DNA from: CAZYBO01 sp964645205
GTDB taxonomy: Bacteria > Pseudomonadota > Alphaproteobacteria > Rickettsiales > SXRF01
Direction: 5' to 3'
NCBI GenBank assembly: GCA_964645205.1
Contig: CAZYBO010000008.1
Coordinates: 27,477-91,476 of the forward strand
DNA: 64,000 bases
Positions 41,650-49,774 of the stretch are shown in pieces. Each line of letters begins with the position of its first letter. The stretch's first letter is position 1. The notes under the pieces were generated by a model. It ran no database searches. It had not been told where the DNA came from and was given only the letters and a program-made list of their open reading frames with translations. The translations under genes were made by a program, and so were the position numbers.

Positions 41650-44193
41650 ATGGTCGAAACGCCCCATATTCCGCCCCAGAGCGCCATCGGCAAAAAGGCG
41701 CTCGGCTTTGCACACGGCACGTTCGCGTACCTCAACGTACCGCCGAACCTGCATCGGTTGCGTAACGCGGTGGGACTGACCGTCGGGCTTTACACCGGTC
41801 GCAAGCTCATGAATATCCTCGCCGGGGAAACGCCGGAAGGCAAAAAAATCGATCCGAAAGATCTGATCGCGCCGCTGCGCCCGTTATGCGGCGTCTTCGC
41901 GTACAACCATTTCTCCGACGATCCGGGCGACCGCTGGAAAAAAGTCGTCGATATGAGCATGCCCGCCGTGTTCGGCGGGATCGGCGCTGCGATGGGCAGC
42001 GTGAGTTTCTACAAAGACGGCCCCAAAGCGTTCATGAATATCGTCCCAGCAAAAATGAAAGTGGGCGCCGCAAAATTCACGATGGCCGACGCGGAGCGCG
42101 AAGCACTGTTTCATGAAGCGAGACCAGCGGCATTGGCCGCGAGCACCGCAGCAGGTGGCGGCTCATCGGCAGGTGTCGGCCTTTATCCTTCCTTCCCGTT
42201 CAACTACAGCCTGACGCTAGGTTGGCTTTTCTCGGCGCGTGCGGAACGCCAGCCGATCGTACCGTGGCTGAGCAAAAAAATGCGCGCGGCGTTATTCAAC
42301 ACCCACGGCATAGAACCGTTCCGCCCCACGCGCCTGCTCGACGGAAAAATCCTCGACCAACTGGTGGAAAACCCTTCGCTCACGCCGAAAAATTTTGAAG
42401 CAACGGCTGAAGGATTGTTGAACACTTGGTTCCGCCGCATCAAGCCGGAGCAGATCGAAAAATTCAAAAAAATCGTGCTGGAAGAACGCAACAACCTGAT
42501 ACTGGCAGCGAAGGCAGCGGGCGAATCTCCCGCAGAGGTGGAAAAGGAAATCCGCGCACATATGAGCGAATTCCTGAATTTCGCAAGCACCAACCCCAAG
42601 CTCGACAGCGACACCGCCAAAGCGCTGCAGGAACGCCTTAAAAGGCTCGGCACACGAGAGACTTCCGACATTATGGACATCACGCGGCATCATTTCGCCG
42701 GGATTGAAAAACGTTTTATCGATGCCGGGATCGACCCGCGCGAAGCCGCCATCGGCGATGTCGGCATGCTCACCGCCATATCGCGTTGGTGTGGCGACAT
42801 GCTCGGATTCGGCACCACGGAAAAAATGCTGGCCACGCAAGCGAAGATGATCAAGGGACTGGAAGAACGCCACGGCAAGGCCGTGCTTGACGCACTGCAT
42901 ACGGCGGAGCATCCCTTCATCCCGCCGGATATTACCAAAACGCCCACCGCGGCGAAGATCGGTGCGGGCGCGATTGCCGCTGCCGGCGTAGGCACGGTCT
43001 ACGCCATCAGCAATGCCAAAGATCCCGGCATCGCCGACCTGAATCCCGCACCTCAAGACGCACATGCGGAAAATGAAACCAAATCCACACCCGCCTTCAC
43101 AGAGCGCGTGGGTGGGAAAAAACATATCGTCCATTCCAAAAAGCAGCGCGGCCTCATCAACGGCAAGGTGCTCGATACCGCCGAAGGCATCACCGGCATG
43201 TTCAACGCAGCTATCGGCATGCACCGCGTGCATTGCGCAATTGGCCTCACGGCAGGAAGCTGGCTGGGCGATAAGGCGATGGAAGCCATGACCGGCCGCA
43301 CGTTCGCAGGCAAGCACGTGTCGATCGACGACGTTGCGCGGCCGCTGCGCTCGCTTTATAAAATCCTGCCTTTCAACCCCAACAGCGACCACCCGAACGA
43401 TAAATGGCTGCAGGTGCTGCGCTGGGCGGTGCCCGCCATTACCGGCACGGCAGCGGTGATTCAGGGCAGCCGCATGTTCTTCGAGGAACGTCACGAAAAA
43501 ATGAAAAAAGCCGTCTATCTCGACGAGGTAGAGGACAAGGCTACCATGGCGCAATCACAGCCGTGGTCGTATACCGCCGCCGTCAGCGGCCTGTTCGGGT
43601 TTCCATCGGGGTTGCCGATGCTGCCGCTGGTCAATTACTCCACCAACCTCGGCACACGTTTTTCCATGGGATCGGGACGTAAGGTGGCGCTACCGGGCAT
43701 CGGAAAAATCTGGTCGAACAACAATACGCTGTTCCCCTTCGGCCCGGCCGGTATGACCAAGCTCATCATCCGTGAAGCCGTGAACAACAAGGCGCGCGAC
43801 CCGGAATTGCTGGAAACCTACGCGATCGGCGTGCTCAAGCCGTGGTTCGACAACGTCACGCCCGAACAGATCGAGTCGTTCGTCATGAAAATCCATGACG
43901 TGCGCGATAAATATTTCAAGGAAGGCGGCGTGCCCGCAGACCTTAAGAAACAACTGGAAGGCGAACTAAAAGCGCATTTCACGCATGCCGGATTGGAAGA
44001 AACCATCCGCGAAATCGGTCTCGACCCGCTAAACGCCACCATCGCCAGCAACGGCTTGTCCGGTTCCATTGCGAATGCGCTGGGTGCAAAAAGCGCGGTG
44101 GAAAAAATCAGGACGGAATATAAGCACGACTACCTTGAGCGCATCAAAAACCGCCACGAAGCGCCTGCCGTAGGGCATGGCATTTCGACATAA
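41650..44193 (+). CDS. Large internally duplicated protein of unknown function (847 residues)
   Basis: The protein is built from two related halves. Compare LRNAVGLTVGLYTGRKLMNI (about residue 37) with VHCAIGLTAGSWLGDKAMEA (about 527), then LIAPLRPLCGVFAYNHFSDD with VARPLRSLYKILPFNPNSDH, FNYSLTLGWLF with WSYTAAVSGLF, and NTWFRRIKPEQIEKF with KPWFDNVTPEQIESF. The halves are joined by a Gly/Ala helix (AKIGAGAIAAAGVGTVYAI, about 437-456) and a charged linker. Several segments could sit in or on a membrane, but no signal peptide is present. No family is recognised. It is the upstream neighbour of a small frameshifted gene starting 12 bases after its stop. Confidence 0.7.
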   Translation: MVETPHIPPQSAIGKKALGFAHGTFAYLNVPPNLHRLRNAVGLTVGLYTGRKLMNILAGETPEGKKIDPKDLIAPLRPLCGVFAYNHFSDDPGDRWKKVVDMSMPAVFGGIGAAMGSVSFYKDGPKAFMNIVPAKMKVGAAKFTMADAEREALFHEARPAALAASTAAGGGSSAGVGLYPSFPFNYSLTLGWLFSARAERQPIVPWLSKKMRAALFNTHGIEPFRPTRLLDGKILDQLVENPSLTPKNFEATAEGLLNTWFRRIKPEQIEKFKKIVLEERNNLILAAKAAGESPAEVEKEIRAHMSEFLNFASTNPKLDSDTAKALQERLKRLGTRETSDIMDITRHHFAGIEKRFIDAGIDPREAAIGDVGMLTAISRWCGDMLGFGTTEKMLATQAKMIKGLEERHGKAVLDALHTAEHPFIPPDITKTPTAAKIGAGAIAAAGVGTVYAISNAKDPGIADLNPAPQDAHAENETKSTPAFTERVGGKKHIVHSKKQRGLINGKVLDTAEGITGMFNAAIGMHRVHCAIGLTAGSWLGDKAMEAMTGRTFAGKHVSIDDVARPLRSLYKILPFNPNSDHPNDKWLQVLRWAVPAITGTAAVIQGSRMFFEERHEKMKKAVYLDEVEDKATMAQSQPWSYTAAVSGLFGFPSGLPMLPLVNYSTNLGTRFSMGSGRKVALPGIGKIWSNNNTLFPFGPAGMTKLIIREAVNNKARDPELLETYAIGVLKPWFDNVTPEQIESFVMKIHDVRDKYFKEGGVPADLKKQLEGELKAHFTHAGLEETIREIGLDPLNATIASNGLSGSIANALGAKSAVEKIRTEYKHDYLERIKNRHEAPAVGHGIST

Positions 44194-44204
44194 AGATTTA
44201 TAAT

Positions 44205-44767
44205 ATGGATCAAAGTACACTCAGGGAAAGAATTACCAGCGCACTGAAGGAAATCAGAACGATTCCTGAATTCGCCGGTATGGAAACTCCGCAGCCCACG
44301 GATGAACAGATTGCAGCTATTATGCCTGCAATGATAGCCCGGATTGAATTTATTGATAAGAAGATAGAGCCAGATTACAGCATCAGGAATGATTCAAACC
44401 TTTTTAATTTCAAAGGCAAATTTGCGTCATTGACAAGTCGCTTCAAGGACGAAGGCCTGACGGCAAACGATTACATGCAAGCGGCGCTGCAAAGCCCACA
44501 ATTATTTGACCAGTCGCCGGATACGATAGAAAGCAACATCCGCACGGCACGCTTGGCCGGACACGAATCAATACCGAGCGCGACCTCGCCACCGCACTCG
44601 GCCATGCCGACCTCGCCCAGCCCATCCCGCCCGTGCCGGGGATGGACGAGCACGGCCATCTTCCCGATGATGAAAAACGCTATCATTCCAAACGGATACT
44701 TCTGCGCGCCCTTGTCAAAACCGGCATGATCGACGGCACGCTGGGAAATGGCGCCCCGACACGCTGA
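44205..44767 (+). pseudogene. Small gene with probable frameshift near 44530-44569
   Basis: The frame from ATG 44205 codes plausible protein for about 110 residues (LRERITSALKEIRTIPEFAG; FKGKFASLTSRFKDEGLTAN) and then turns into Ser/Pro-rich sequence typical of out-of-frame reading, stopping at 44729. From about 44560 another frame reads well to a stop at 44765-44767 (NTERDLATALGHADLAQPI; DDEKRYHSKRILLRALVKTG). The total span is 3n+2, so one lost base or two gained bases would join them into a protein of about 187 residues. Either the gene is broken or the sequence has an error. The first half is AT-richer than the second. No family is recognised. It follows the 847-residue gene by 12 bases. 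Confidence 0.55.
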
Positions 44768-44784
44768 AATCCCGCAGAAACCCC

Positions 44785-44813
44785 TTGCAAGACCCCGATT
44801 GTTAGGCTAAAAA
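44785..44813 (+). promoter_or_regulatory. Candidate rpsB promoter
   Basis: TTGCAA (44785-44790), a 17-base spacer and TAAAAA (44808-44813) would start transcription near 44820, giving a leader of about 125 bases before rpsB. The -10 overlaps a GGCT-AAAA-AGCC hairpin (44805-44816). Confidence 0.3.
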
Positions 44814-44817
44814 GCCC

Positions 44818-44906
44818 TTCCCTTTCATGGTGAGAGGGAAATTCACACGCGTTGTGCGGTTTTGGATACGGAGTATCCGAAGCCATCCGGTGCCCTTAAA
44901 GGGTAC
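44818..44906 (+). ncRNA. Structured leader of rpsB (three consecutive hairpins)
   Basis: Three short stems follow one another: TTCCCT/AGGGAA (44818-44823 with 44835-44840), GGATAC/GTATCC (44864-44869 with 44873-44878) and GTGCCC/GGGTAC (44890-44895 with 44901-44906, one G-U pair). Ribosomal protein S2 leaders are known autoregulatory sites in several bacterial groups. I cannot match this to a specific family by eye. Confidence 0.35.
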
Positions 44907-44946
44907 ATTCACAGCGCGGAGGTTCAACCGGAAAAAGGATACTATT

Positions 44947-45843
44947 ATGTCTCTCCCCGCATTCAATATGCACGAGCTCATCGAAGCCGGCGTGCATTTC
45001 GGCCACAAAACCAAACGTTGGAATCCGCGCATGGCGCCGTATCTCTACGGTGTGCGCAACGATATTCACATCATCGACCTCGGCAAGACCGTTCCCCTGC
45101 TGCATCAGGCGCTCTCCGCCGTGCGCGACACGGTAGCCCAGAACGGCCGCATCCTGTTCGTCGGCACCAAGCGCCAGGCGTCTGAACCGATCGCAGAAGC
45201 TGCAAAACGTTGCGGCCAGCACTACATCAACCAACGTTGGCTGGGCGGTTTGCTCACCAACTGGAACACCATTCAGGTGTCGATCAAAACCCTGCGCAAG
45301 TTGGAAGAACAGCTCTCGCAAACCAATATCGGCTTCACCAAGAAAGAACTCCTCTCTATGAGCCGCCAGCGCGATAAGCTGGAAGCGTCGCTCGGTGGGA
45401 TCAAGGATATGGGCGGCCGTCCTGACATGCTGTTCATCATCGACACCAACAAAGAAGACCTCGCGGTGAAGGAAGCCCAGAAGCTCGGCATCCCCATCAT
45501 GGCGATCATCGACAGCAACTGCACCGTTGACGGCATCACCTACCCGATCCCCGGCAACGACGACTCCTCGCGCGCGATCAAGCTGTATTGCCGCCTCATC
45601 TCCGACGCGGTACTCGGCGGCATCCAGCAGAGCATGGTGCGCACGGGCGAAGATTTAGGCGCGCGCGCCGACGCCGGTGAAGTGCTGCCCATCGAAATGC
45701 GCGAAAAGCAGGACGATGACGGCGAGGATAAGAAGAAATCCGCAGGCCGTAACAGCCGTGGCGGAAAGAACGCCCCCGCGCCGAAAAAGCCGCCGGTCGT
45801 CACCGTGAAAAAAGCGCCGAGCAAGGCGAAGAAAGACGAGTAA
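44947..45843 (+). CDS. rpsB: 30S ribosomal protein S2
   Basis: This 298-residue protein starts at ATG 44947 with AAAAGGA upstream. S2 family blocks are AGVHFGHKTKRWNPRM, ILFVGTKRQASEPI, NQRWLGGLLTNW and VDGITYPIPGNDDSSRAI. Past about residue 245 it carries a Lys/Pro/Asp-rich extension of about 50 residues, which is longer than E. coli S2 but common in alphaproteobacteria. It heads the rpsB-tsf block. Confidence 0.97.
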   Translation: MSLPAFNMHELIEAGVHFGHKTKRWNPRMAPYLYGVRNDIHIIDLGKTVPLLHQALSAVRDTVAQNGRILFVGTKRQASEPIAEAAKRCGQHYINQRWLGGLLTNWNTIQVSIKTLRKLEEQLSQTNIGFTKKELLSMSRQRDKLEASLGGIKDMGGRPDMLFIIDTNKEDLAVKEAQKLGIPIMAIIDSNCTVDGITYPIPGNDDSSRAIKLYCRLISDAVLGGIQQSMVRTGEDLGARADAGEVLPIEMREKQDDDGEDKKKSAGRNSRGGKNAPAPKKPPVVTVKKAPSKAKKDE

Positions 45844-45858
45844 AGAGTGCCGAGTTGA

Positions 45859-45896
45859 GAGTGCTGAGTGTTGATTTATCTCAGCACTCAGCACTC
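45859..45896. repeat. Perfect 12-bp stem-loop between rpsB and tsf
   Basis: GAGTGCTGAGTG (45859-45870) and CACTCAGCACTC (45885-45896) are exact reverse complements with a 14-base loop. The surroundings repeat the motif (GAGTGC, GAGTTGAG, GCACGCAGCAC). There is no T tract, so it may modulate the rpsB:tsf ratio rather than terminate. Confidence 0.7.
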
Positions 45897-45932
45897 CGCA
45901 CGCAGCACTAATTTATAGAAGGAACCACACCT

Positions 45933-46868
45933 ATGACCACCATTTCCGCCGACCAGATCAAAACCCTGCGCGAATCCACCGGCGCGGGCATTCTCGATTG
46001 CCGCAAAGCACTGACCGAAGCTGCGGGCAACATGGAAGCCGCCGTCGACTGGCTGCGCAAAAAAGGCCTCTCCGCCGCCGCGAAAAAATCCGGCCGCGTC
46101 GCTGCCGAAGGCGTCGTCGCAGTTGCCGTTGAAGGCACCAAAGGCGCGATCATCGAGCTGAACGCCGAAACCGATTTCGTCGCCCGCAACGAACAGTTCC
46201 AGAAGCTCGCTTCCGGCATCGCGGAATTCGCCGTGCGCCAGAACATCAGCAATGTCGAAGCGCTCCTGCAGGCGCGCTGCCCGAAAACCAACGCCAGTAT
46301 CGCCGAGCAGATCGCCAACGCGATTGCCACCATCGGTGAAAACATGACGCTGCGCCGCTGCGAATTGCTGTCCGTCAGCAAAGGTGCGGTTGCCAGCTAC
46401 GTGCACAGCGCGGTCGCTCCCGGCATGGGCAAAATCGGCATCCTGATCGGTCTCGAATCCGACGGCGACAAGGCGAAACTCGAAGCGCTCGGCAAACAGC
46501 TCGCCATGCATATCGCTGCCTCGAAACCCGAAGCCGTGTCCACCGCCGACGTATCGTCCGCTAAACTCGACCGCGAACGCGCCGTATACCGCGAACAGGC
46601 GCAAGCCTCCGGTAAGCCCGCCGACGTGATCGAAAAGATGGTCGAAGGCCGCGTGCGTAAATACTACGAAGAAATCGTGCTGCTTGAGCAGGTGTTCGTC
46701 GTAGATGGCAAAGCCAAGATCTCGCAGGTGATAGCCGACGCCGCTAAAACCGTGGGCGCTCCGGTGAAAATCACCGCGTTCACCCGCTTCCAGCTCGGCG
46801 AAGGCATCGAAAAAGCGACGAGCGATTTCGCTGCCGAAGTCGCAGCCGCCGCAGGCACCGCCGCGTAA
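45933..46868 (+). CDS. tsf: Elongation factor Ts
   Basis: EF-Ts recycles EF-Tu-GDP. The 311-residue protein begins with the UBA-like domain (LRESTGAGILDCRKALTEA) and has the EF-Tu contact TDFVARNEQFQ and the dimerisation core GMGKIGILIGLESDGD. AGAAGGA precedes the ATG by 9 bases. It is followed by a clear terminator rather than directly by pyrH. Confidence 0.97.
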   Translation: MTTISADQIKTLRESTGAGILDCRKALTEAAGNMEAAVDWLRKKGLSAAAKKSGRVAAEGVVAVAVEGTKGAIIELNAETDFVARNEQFQKLASGIAEFAVRQNISNVEALLQARCPKTNASIAEQIANAIATIGENMTLRRCELLSVSKGAVASYVHSAVAPGMGKIGILIGLESDGDKAKLEALGKQLAMHIAASKPEAVSTADVSSAKLDRERAVYREQAQASGKPADVIEKMVEGRVRKYYEEIVLLEQVFVVDGKAKISQVIADAAKTVGAPVKITAFTRFQLGEGIEKATSDFAAEVAAAAGTAA

Positions 46869-46896
46869 TATAATATACGATATCCGGCAAAGAAAC

Positions 46897-46929
46897 ATCC
46901 CCCGCGCTGAAAAGCCGGGGGATTTTTTT
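46897..46929 (+). terminator. Rho-independent terminator after tsf (bidirectional)
   Basis: ATCCCCCG (46897-46904) pairs with CGGGGGAT (46916-46923), followed by seven T. It ends the rpsB-tsf transcript and also lies exactly at the stop of the convergent 604-residue gene, with an A-rich tract on the other side that lets it serve both strands. Confidence 0.9.
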
Positions 46930-48742
46930 ATCGCAAAATTTTCCGGCTATCAGAGCTGTTAGGCGTGAGTGGTGCAGCGGACGGAAGCTCGCGTACCTCC
47001 TGCACATCAGGCTGCATCCACGGCGTCAGCGGGATGCGTTTTTCAATCATGGGCTCTTCGACCTTGCGCATACCCTTCACCACGTCGAGCTCGATCTGTT
47101 TCGCCACTCCGCCCATCAGCGCCACCACCTCGCTCACACCAGGAATCAGCGCGAATTTCGACAACGCATCGGCTCCATGCTTGAGCTCCGCCGCTCCCAG
47201 ATGCTTCTTCGTATCTAAATAATCCATACCCCCCGGCAGGTAGAAATCCGGCGCATTGCCGCCGGGCGTACGCTCGAACGCAGCCTCTTTCCCACGGCGG
47301 TCAAACGCGATGACCGGCACGCCGAGCCCCTCATCCACCAGCCCGTTGCTTTTCATGCCGGCCGTAAAATGCGCTATACCGCCAAAAATCACGTATTTAC
47401 CAGGGTCTTCACCACGCGCAACCATCGCCGCGCGGTCTTTTTCAATCGCATCCGCCCATGTGAAGTTGGTGCTATGGATGCGGTGTTCGCCCATACCTAC
47501 CTCATACCTGCGTGCTTCACCCTTGCGGTCGATATTCACTACACGCAGGCCGTGCTCCTTGGCGGCAGCAATCATGCCTACATAACTTCCCATCGAATCA
47601 TCTTTTTCTGCAACGCCGTACAACAATGCCTGTAAGAATGGATCCGCAAGACTGACATCACCGACTACTCGCTTTTGCTGTAATTCCTTTATCTCTGCTA
47701 CTGTAAGCCTGTCAATCTTGCGGAAGAAATTTTCCGGAGCTTCGACATAAACGGTCTTCACGCCGCTGCGCACCAGCACATCCATATGATCCGCAAGCAG
47801 CTTGCTGGATTCGTCGAACACATGGATATCCGCCACCGCCACGCCGGGATTTTTCTGCAACAGCGCTTCCAGCAAGCCACCGGATGTTTTCACGTCGGCG
47901 TCGATATCGAGCTGTTTGCGCGGCGCGTTCTGCACATGCTCGCGCAGGAAAATGTCGTTCAACGGCTTTCCGTCACCGAACAGCAGTTCAAGCTCGGGCT
48001 GCTCCTTCATGCGCTTATTCACTTCCTTGCGGACGACTTCATGGTAGGAACCCATGATCTCTATCGCGTATCCGGCTACGATCTTCTCATCAACCTTAAG
48101 CACCGAAGGCGGCTCCCCTTCCTGTGGCAGGCCGGTTATTGGATCGATCAGGATCAGCGCATCACTCTGTCGCCTGGGAGCTTCTCTGGGCAATGGCACT
48201 TCTTGAGCAATCGCAAGATTATCCGGCGCATAGGGTATGCCTTTTACCAATATACCCGTTGCGGGGTCGATAAAGGATGGCATGGCTATCTCATCATCTT
48301 TCACCTGCGCCCGTGCATGTAACCAATCTCCCGGCGCACCGAAGAATTGCTCGCCAGTGAAAGGATTCGTCTGCAATTCGTGCTCATCGATCACGATGCC
48401 CGTATGCGCCTCCACATAGCGCAGTCCCGTGGTAAGATCGTGCGCCACCGCGCGGATTTCGCTTTGCAGCTCGGGCTTCAACGCATCTTGCGCACGATTG
48501 AAGGTTGCATCGGCAGCGGTGTATTCATCGGCGACAACTGTTCGTCCCGCTTCCGCTTTTTTATAGATGGCGAGATAATCCTCCATGAGGCCGATGCGCG
48601 ATGCGGCGTCCCGCGCAGCCATCGCCTCAAGCTCGGGCGTCAGGTAAGGAGGAATCCCATAGGGATTGATGTATTGAGAATACGGGGTTATTTCAACCAT
48701 GCCCCATTGTAACAAAATAAGCTGCTTATGAATGTTAAACAT
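46928..48742 (-). CDS. Protein with TIKI/ChaN-like domain resembling membrane-targeted toxin effectors
   Basis: This 604-residue protein has no signal peptide. About residues 290-500 follow the layout of the EreA/ChaN/TIKI-like fold found in ChaN and in the C-terminal region of Pasteurella-toxin-type effectors. An acid-His motif (Asp305, His307 in VADIHVFDES) is followed by the helix-strand MDVLVRSGVKTVYVEA, then AAAKEHGLRVVNIDR, and finally a second His (His458 in YVIFGGIAHFTAG) followed by GLGVPVIAFD. The usual first Gly-Glu is replaced by Ala-Asp. The N-terminal 280 residues are unassigned and Pro/Glu-rich. The gene stands reversed inside the normally co-directional rpsB-tsf-pyrH-frr block. 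An inner Met at 48700 is an alternative start. The fold call is by pattern only; an enzymatic role other than effector is possible. Confidence 0.5.
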   Translation of the reverse strand: MFNIHKQLILLQWGMVEITPYSQYINPYGIPPYLTPELEAMAARDAASRIGLMEDYLAIYKKAEAGRTVVADEYTAADATFNRAQDALKPELQSEIRAVAHDLTTGLRYVEAHTGIVIDEHELQTNPFTGEQFFGAPGDWLHARAQVKDDEIAMPSFIDPATGILVKGIPYAPDNLAIAQEVPLPREAPRRQSDALILIDPITGLPQEGEPPSVLKVDEKIVAGYAIEIMGSYHEVVRKEVNKRMKEQPELELLFGDGKPLNDIFLREHVQNAPRKQLDIDADVKTSGGLLEALLQKNPGVAVADIHVFDESSKLLADHMDVLVRSGVKTVYVEAPENFFRKIDRLTVAEIKELQQKRVVGDVSLADPFLQALLYGVAEKDDSMGSYVGMIAAAKEHGLRVVNIDRKGEARRYEVGMGEHRIHSTNFTWADAIEKDRAAMVARGEDPGKYVIFGGIAHFTAGMKSNGLVDEGLGVPVIAFDRRGKEAAFERTPGGNAPDFYLPGGMDYLDTKKHLGAAELKHGADALSKFALIPGVSEVVALMGGVAKQIELDVVKGMRKVEEPMIEKRIPLTPWMQPDVQEVRELPSAAPLTPNSSDSRKILR

Positions 48743-48794
48743 TTGTTACAAAAGCTCTATTGCCGTTTGATTGCTAAGTAGCTATAAACACGCC

Positions 48795-49736
48795 ATGAAA
48801 GCCCTACTCACCAAACTCCGCTCCCTCCCAAAACTCGTCGCCATGGCGCTGGTCGCCGTGGTTTTGCTGATTATTTTCGTCTATTACCCCGTCGGCATGG
48901 TGTGGACGCACCGGATCGACGACAGCGCAACCTTTGCGCCTGCCGAAGTCGCCGAAGGACAGAGCCATGCGGTGGCGATGGCGGTGGCGCTGGTCGCACG
49001 CGAAACCGGCGACAACCACTGGACGCCGTCCGATCCGTTCTTCTATCCCGGCTCGATGCTCGTGCGCATGCCCGCTTTCCAGCGCGGCATCATGGCGGGC
49101 GTGGCGCGCTTTGCCGTGGAAATGTCCGACCAGATCGGGCGCACGCGCGGCTCCAGTCAGGTGGATGCGGATTTGCAGAAAGCCGCCGGATTGCTGAAAT
49201 ATTCGCCGAGCGTATGGATGTTCGATTTCTCCACCTCATGGCTGCCCACCACCTCGTCGGCCACGCAATACCGCGCGGGCATGGAAGCGTTCGCACGCTA
49301 TAACGAACGCCTCGCCAGCGGAGCCGCCACCTTCGAGCGCCGCGCCGACAACCTGCTCGACACGCTCGACCGCATGGCCTCCGACCTCGGCTCGTCGTCA
49401 GCAGCCATCGATGAACATGTTGACCAGCGATCCTCGTTTGCCTTCACCAGCGCCGCCGAACTCTACTATTACAATAAAGGCCAGATGCTCGCCTACTACC
49501 TGCTGCTGCGCGAGATGCAAAAAGATTTCGCCGACGTCATCCGCGAAAAGCAATTGCAGGGCGCATGGGAACAGATGCTCGACAGCTTAAACGACGGAGC
49601 GAAACTGCGTAACTTCATCATCTTCAACGCGGCGCCCGACAGCCAGATATTCCCCAACCACCTCACCTCACAGGGCTTCTACCTCATGCGCGCACGCACG
49701 CAGATGCGGGAGATTACGAATATCCTGCTGAAATAA
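48795..49736 (+). CDS. DUF2333-family membrane-anchored protein
   Basis: This 313-residue protein has one N-terminal membrane helix (about 13-35) and a large, probably periplasmic helical domain. NHWTPSDPFFYPGSMLVRMP and FQRGIMAGVARFAVEMSD match the DUF2333 pattern as I know it from gammaproteobacteria. Function is unknown. The start at 48795 is chosen over 48771, which adds non-conserved residues. It is divergent from the 604-residue gene with only about 50 bases between them, so their promoters must overlap. Confidence 0.7.
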   Translation: MKALLTKLRSLPKLVAMALVAVVLLIIFVYYPVGMVWTHRIDDSATFAPAEVAEGQSHAVAMAVALVARETGDNHWTPSDPFFYPGSMLVRMPAFQRGIMAGVARFAVEMSDQIGRTRGSSQVDADLQKAAGLLKYSPSVWMFDFSTSWLPTTSSATQYRAGMEAFARYNERLASGAATFERRADNLLDTLDRMASDLGSSSAAIDEHVDQRSSFAFTSAAELYYYNKGQMLAYYLLLREMQKDFADVIREKQLQGAWEQMLDSLNDGAKLRNFIIFNAAPDSQIFPNHLTSQGFYLMRARTQMREITNILLK

Positions 49737-49774
49737 ATTGTCATCCCGCCCAATCCATACTAATACTGGCTGCC

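Noticed and set aside
42292..43554. 420-residue minus-strand open frame opposite the 847-residue gene
   Set aside because: The plus-strand frame has conserved internal repeats at protein level; the antisense product is Cys/His/Arg-rich without any domain.
49737..49774. TTGTCATCCCGCCC after the DUF2333 gene as another palindromic repeat
   Set aside because: Only one half-arm is present; no matching second arm follows.
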